64,000 bases of DNA from Prunella strophiata (Eukaryota > Chordata > Aves > Passeriformes > Prunellidae). Under the pieces are notes generated by a model. The model worked only from the letters and a program-made list of their open reading frames with translations, had not been told where the DNA came from and searched no databases. Of the stretch, positions 61,007-64,000 are shown piece by piece; position 1 is the stretch's first letter, and each line of letters opens with the position of its first letter. The stretch lies in contig JAZBQD010000018.1 in the NCBI GenBank assembly GCA_036583965.1, positions 70,573,742 through 70,637,741 on the forward strand, in the 5' to 3' direction. Both the position numbers and the translations under genes were made by a program.

Positions 61007-62692
61007 GCGCTCCACTGGTATTACGCCGAGACCCCCTGAGCAACCGGCCACCAGACCCGGTTCATCGCTCTGCTGGGAACTCCGCAGTAGTACAGGGCTC
61101 TGTGATGAAGCCTTGACCATTTGAAGGTGTCACCTGAGGAGCCTTCAGGAACGGCCGAGGAGTTGTTGTAAGTCGGGGAACCTAGTGAGGAGGAGCCAGG
61201 GTCCACTCAGGTTTCAGCAATGCCAAATCACCTTGTCTCTTCTTCACCCAGGCAGACTCTGGGACGACGGCATCGGCTCCCGAGCGCAGCCGAAGCGTGC
61301 GGCCCATGGAGCCGGGCATGCTTAGGAGAAGGGTGAGTAGGAGAATTGTTGTGTTTTGGCTGCTGTGCAGCTAAGATCATGCAGTGATGTCTGGTGCTCT
61401 TGGTTGCAGCTGACCAAGGGACCACAGCCTGGTGACTGCAGGAAATTGCCAGGGGCGAGGCGGCCTTCCTTAGCACCCGATGTGGATTCTCATCCCTGCA
61501 TGTCTGAGAGATAAGTGGAGAATTATGACCCCCAGAAGGGATGAAAGCTGGGTGCTGGGAGGGCTTTTTGAGTCACCTTTGGAGGCGGAGATGTGCAAGA
61601 GGTGGCCCCTTAGGCCACATAAAGGAAAAGTCTCCCAGTGCTGAGGTGCTCAGGGCAGAGCAATTCCGGTGCATGTTGTGTCACTTGTCTATCGTGCTTT
61701 CTGTGTCTCTTGTGTGTCTCCTGTCAGATGTTTGTTGCCTTAGTCCTTTGAGGGGCTTATCAGAAGCCCAGGTGTCCCTCTTTACAGCTCAGGTCTCTGT
61801 GTTCTTTGGGCCAGTGCCCATTCCTTGGAACCCTTGACTCGGGAGCCTGGACAGGCACGGACGTAGCATCTCTCTTTAGAAGCATCCGGTCAGATGTCTT
61901 TTAAGGTCTTGCTCCGAGCTGTTCTCGACAGCAGTGCATCGCAACGCTCCGTTCTAGCGCATTAGGGCTGGTACAAATGCAAAGATAGGTAGAGCATTCT
62001 GACCTTAGGATTCTGGGGCATCCATCTTTGCAGTGCTTGGACCAAGTCATTCAGTTAGCATCTTGTTCCTCCAGGCTTCTCTGAGCCTCATTGGCTCGCC
62101 ATCACCTGGGTCATCTTGTTCAGCATTCTCTCGCTCCTTGCAGGCCTTCTCCTGGCCGAGAGCTTTCTCTCCCTGTTGTGTCCCCTTGTTTGTCTTGTTC
62201 TGTGTTTCACTGGTGGTGTCTGGGTGTTTGGGCCGGAGCTGCTCTGCCCTGCTGCATAGCCTGGTGTAGGTATAATAGGGTGGCTCCCAGGGCCTAGGAA
62301 TTTGTAATGCAGGCTGGAGATGGACTCAAGATGGGATTTGTGGATTGACACAAGATGTCTGGAGCTGTTAAGTTATCCTGCAGCACTCTGACTTTTGTCC
62401 TAACCTTCTTTCAGATGAAGCCATATGAAATCTGTGGCAGGGCACCCCGTGCCGGGTGAGTGGGTTCCCCCGAGAAGGTCAGTCACCTTTTGTCCTTGCA
62501 GAGGAAGCGTAAACGGTGACTCTGTGTTACAGCCTTGTTCTTTGTCTTTATTTCTAGGAAGTAAAGCCGGATATTAGCAGTCAAGGTAAGTGGGCAAGGT
62601 GAGCAGAGGCCTGTGGATGGAAGCAGTTGTTATTGCTCAGGTCTCAATTTCTGGTGCAGCTCTTAGCCTCCATTCTTGTTGGTGTGCTTTAG
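61007..62692 (+). repeat. Array B unit 3
   Basis: Full unit with CCTTGACC in E1 and GACTCTGGG in E2. The acceptor before E6 reads GTCCTTGCAG rather than GTCTTTGCAG, and E7 has AGCCGGATATT. Confidence 0.85.
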
Positions 62693-64000
62693 GCGCTCCA
62701 CTGGTATTACGCCGAGACCCCCTGAGCAACCGGCCACCAGACCCGGTTCATCGCTCTGCTGGGAACTCCGCAGTAGTACAGGGCTCTGTGATGAAGCCTG
62801 GACCATTTGAAGGTGTCACCTGAGGAGCCTTCAGGAACGGCCGAGGAGTTGTTGTAAGTCGGGGAACCTAGTGAGGAGGAGCCAGGGTCCACTCAGCAAT
62901 GCCAAATCACCTTGTCTCTTCTTCACCCAGGCAGACGCTGGGACGACGGCATCGGCTCCCGAGCGCAGCCGAAGCGTGCAGCCCATGGAGCCGGGCATGC
63001 TTAGGAGAAGGGTGAGTAGGAGAATTGTTGTGTTTTGGCTGCTGTGCAGCTAAGATCATGCAGTGATGTCTGGTGCTCTTGGTTGCAGCTGACCAAGGGA
63101 CCACAGCCTGGTGACTGCAGGAAATTGCCAGGGGCAAGGCGGCCTTCCTTAGCACCCGATGTGGATTCTCATCCCTGCATGTCTGAGAGATAAGTGGAGA
63201 ATTATGACCCCCAGAAGGGATGAAAGCTGGGTGCTGGGAGGGCTTTTTGAGTCACCTTTGGAGGCGGAGATGTGCAAGAGGTGGCCCCTTAGGCCACATA
63301 AAGGAAAAGTCTCCCAGTGCTGAGGTGCTCAGGGCAGAGCAAGTTCCGGTGCATGTTGTGTCACTTGTCTATCGTGCTTTCTGTGTCTCTTGTGTGTCTC
63401 CTGTCAGATGTTTGTTGCCTTAGTCCTTTGAGGGGCTTATCAGAAGCCCAGGTGTCCCTCTTTACAGCTCAGGTCTCTGTGTTCTTCGGGCCAGTGCCCA
63501 TTCCTTGGAACCCTTGACTCGGGAGCCTGGACAGGCACGGACGTAGCATCTCTCTTTAGAAGCATCCGGTCAGATGTCTTTTAAGGTCTTGCTCCGAGCT
63601 GTTCTCGACAGCAGTGCATCGCAACGCTCCGTTCTAGCGCATTAGGGCTGGTACAAATGCAAAGATAGGTAGAGCATTCTGACCTTAGGATTCTGGGGCA
63701 TCCATCTTTGCAGTGCTTGGACCAAGTCATTCAGTTAGCATCTTGTTCCTCCAGGCTTCTCTGAGCCTCATTGGCTCGCCATCAGTCTCACCTGGGTCAT
63801 CTCCTTGCAGGCCTTCTCCTGGCCGAGAGCTTTCTCTCCCTGTTGTGTCCCCTTGTTTGTCTTGTTCTGTGTTTCACTGGTGGTGTCTGGGTGTTTGGGC
63901 CGGAGCTGCTCTGCCCTGCTGCATAGCCTGGTGTAGGTATAATAGGGTGGCTCCCAGGGCCTAGGAATTTGTAATGCAGGCTGGAGATGGACTCAAGATG
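62693..64000 (+). repeat. Array B unit 4 (cut by window edge)
   Basis: Carries the same CGCCATCAGTCTCACCTGGG replacement with loss of the following segment as array A unit 5, and lacks GTTTC before E2 like array A unit 1. One extra base occurs at GAGCAAGTTCCGG (about 63342). By analogy with array A this may be the final unit of array B. Confidence 0.85.

Larger units (their letters stand above)
56929..64000 (+). repeat. Array B: partial unit plus four units of about 1687 bp
   Basis: The same unit as array A, phase markers at 57633, 59319, 61007 and 62693 (spacings 1686, 1688, 1686), entering from the gap at 56929 and running off the window. Units here are more alike to each other than to the array A edge copies. 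The same splice-like motifs are present in every unit. Confidence 0.9.

Overview
The window looks like vertebrate, almost certainly avian (probably passerine), nuclear DNA. The evidence is about two dozen CR1 LINE 3'-end fragments on both strands, avian-type LTR fragments, and the first coding exon of attractin (ATRN) on the minus strand with its CpG-island promoter. There are no bacterial-type operons. Apart from a defective retroviral gag fragment, ATRN exon 1 is the only protein-coding sequence I can name.

Layout. Positions 1-8697 are ATRN intron 1, which carries CR1 fragments and a structurally odd retroviral insertion (1953-3191). Positions 8698-8999 are ATRN coding exon 1, inside a CpG island (about 8560-9115). 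From 9116 to about 36570 I see no gene. This stretch holds scattered CR1 fragments, an ERVL-like LTR, microsatellites, and a solo LTR with a 6-bp target duplication at 34725-35158.

From about 36570 the character changes completely. A 41-bp tandem repeat leads into a CpG island (about 37500-38060), then a stretch almost lacking C on the plus strand, then a head-to-tail array of units of about 1687 bp (39559-47800). Every unit carries a series of plus-strand splice-site-like signals. After a 44-bp GC-rich minisatellite (36 complete units, 48647-50230) and an AT-rich repeat block, the CpG island recurs in modified form (52243-53405). The same 1687-bp array then recurs (56929 to the end). So a module of CpG island, T/G-rich stretch and spliced-looking tandem array appears twice (A: about 37.3-47.85 kb; B: about 52.2 kb to beyond 64 kb). 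In module B two implausible homopolymers (770 C and 1884 T), a 190-bp exon-like array and a 500-N gap lie between island and array, so that part of the assembly is unreliable.

Interpretation. Strand-specific C depletion after the islands, with all the strong splice-like motifs on the plus strand, suggests a plus-strand transcription unit of tandemly amplified exons: a long non-coding RNA, or a gene family whose reading frame I cannot establish. I do not recognise it. The open frames across the arrays are not kept by all copies, so I do not call protein-coding genes there.
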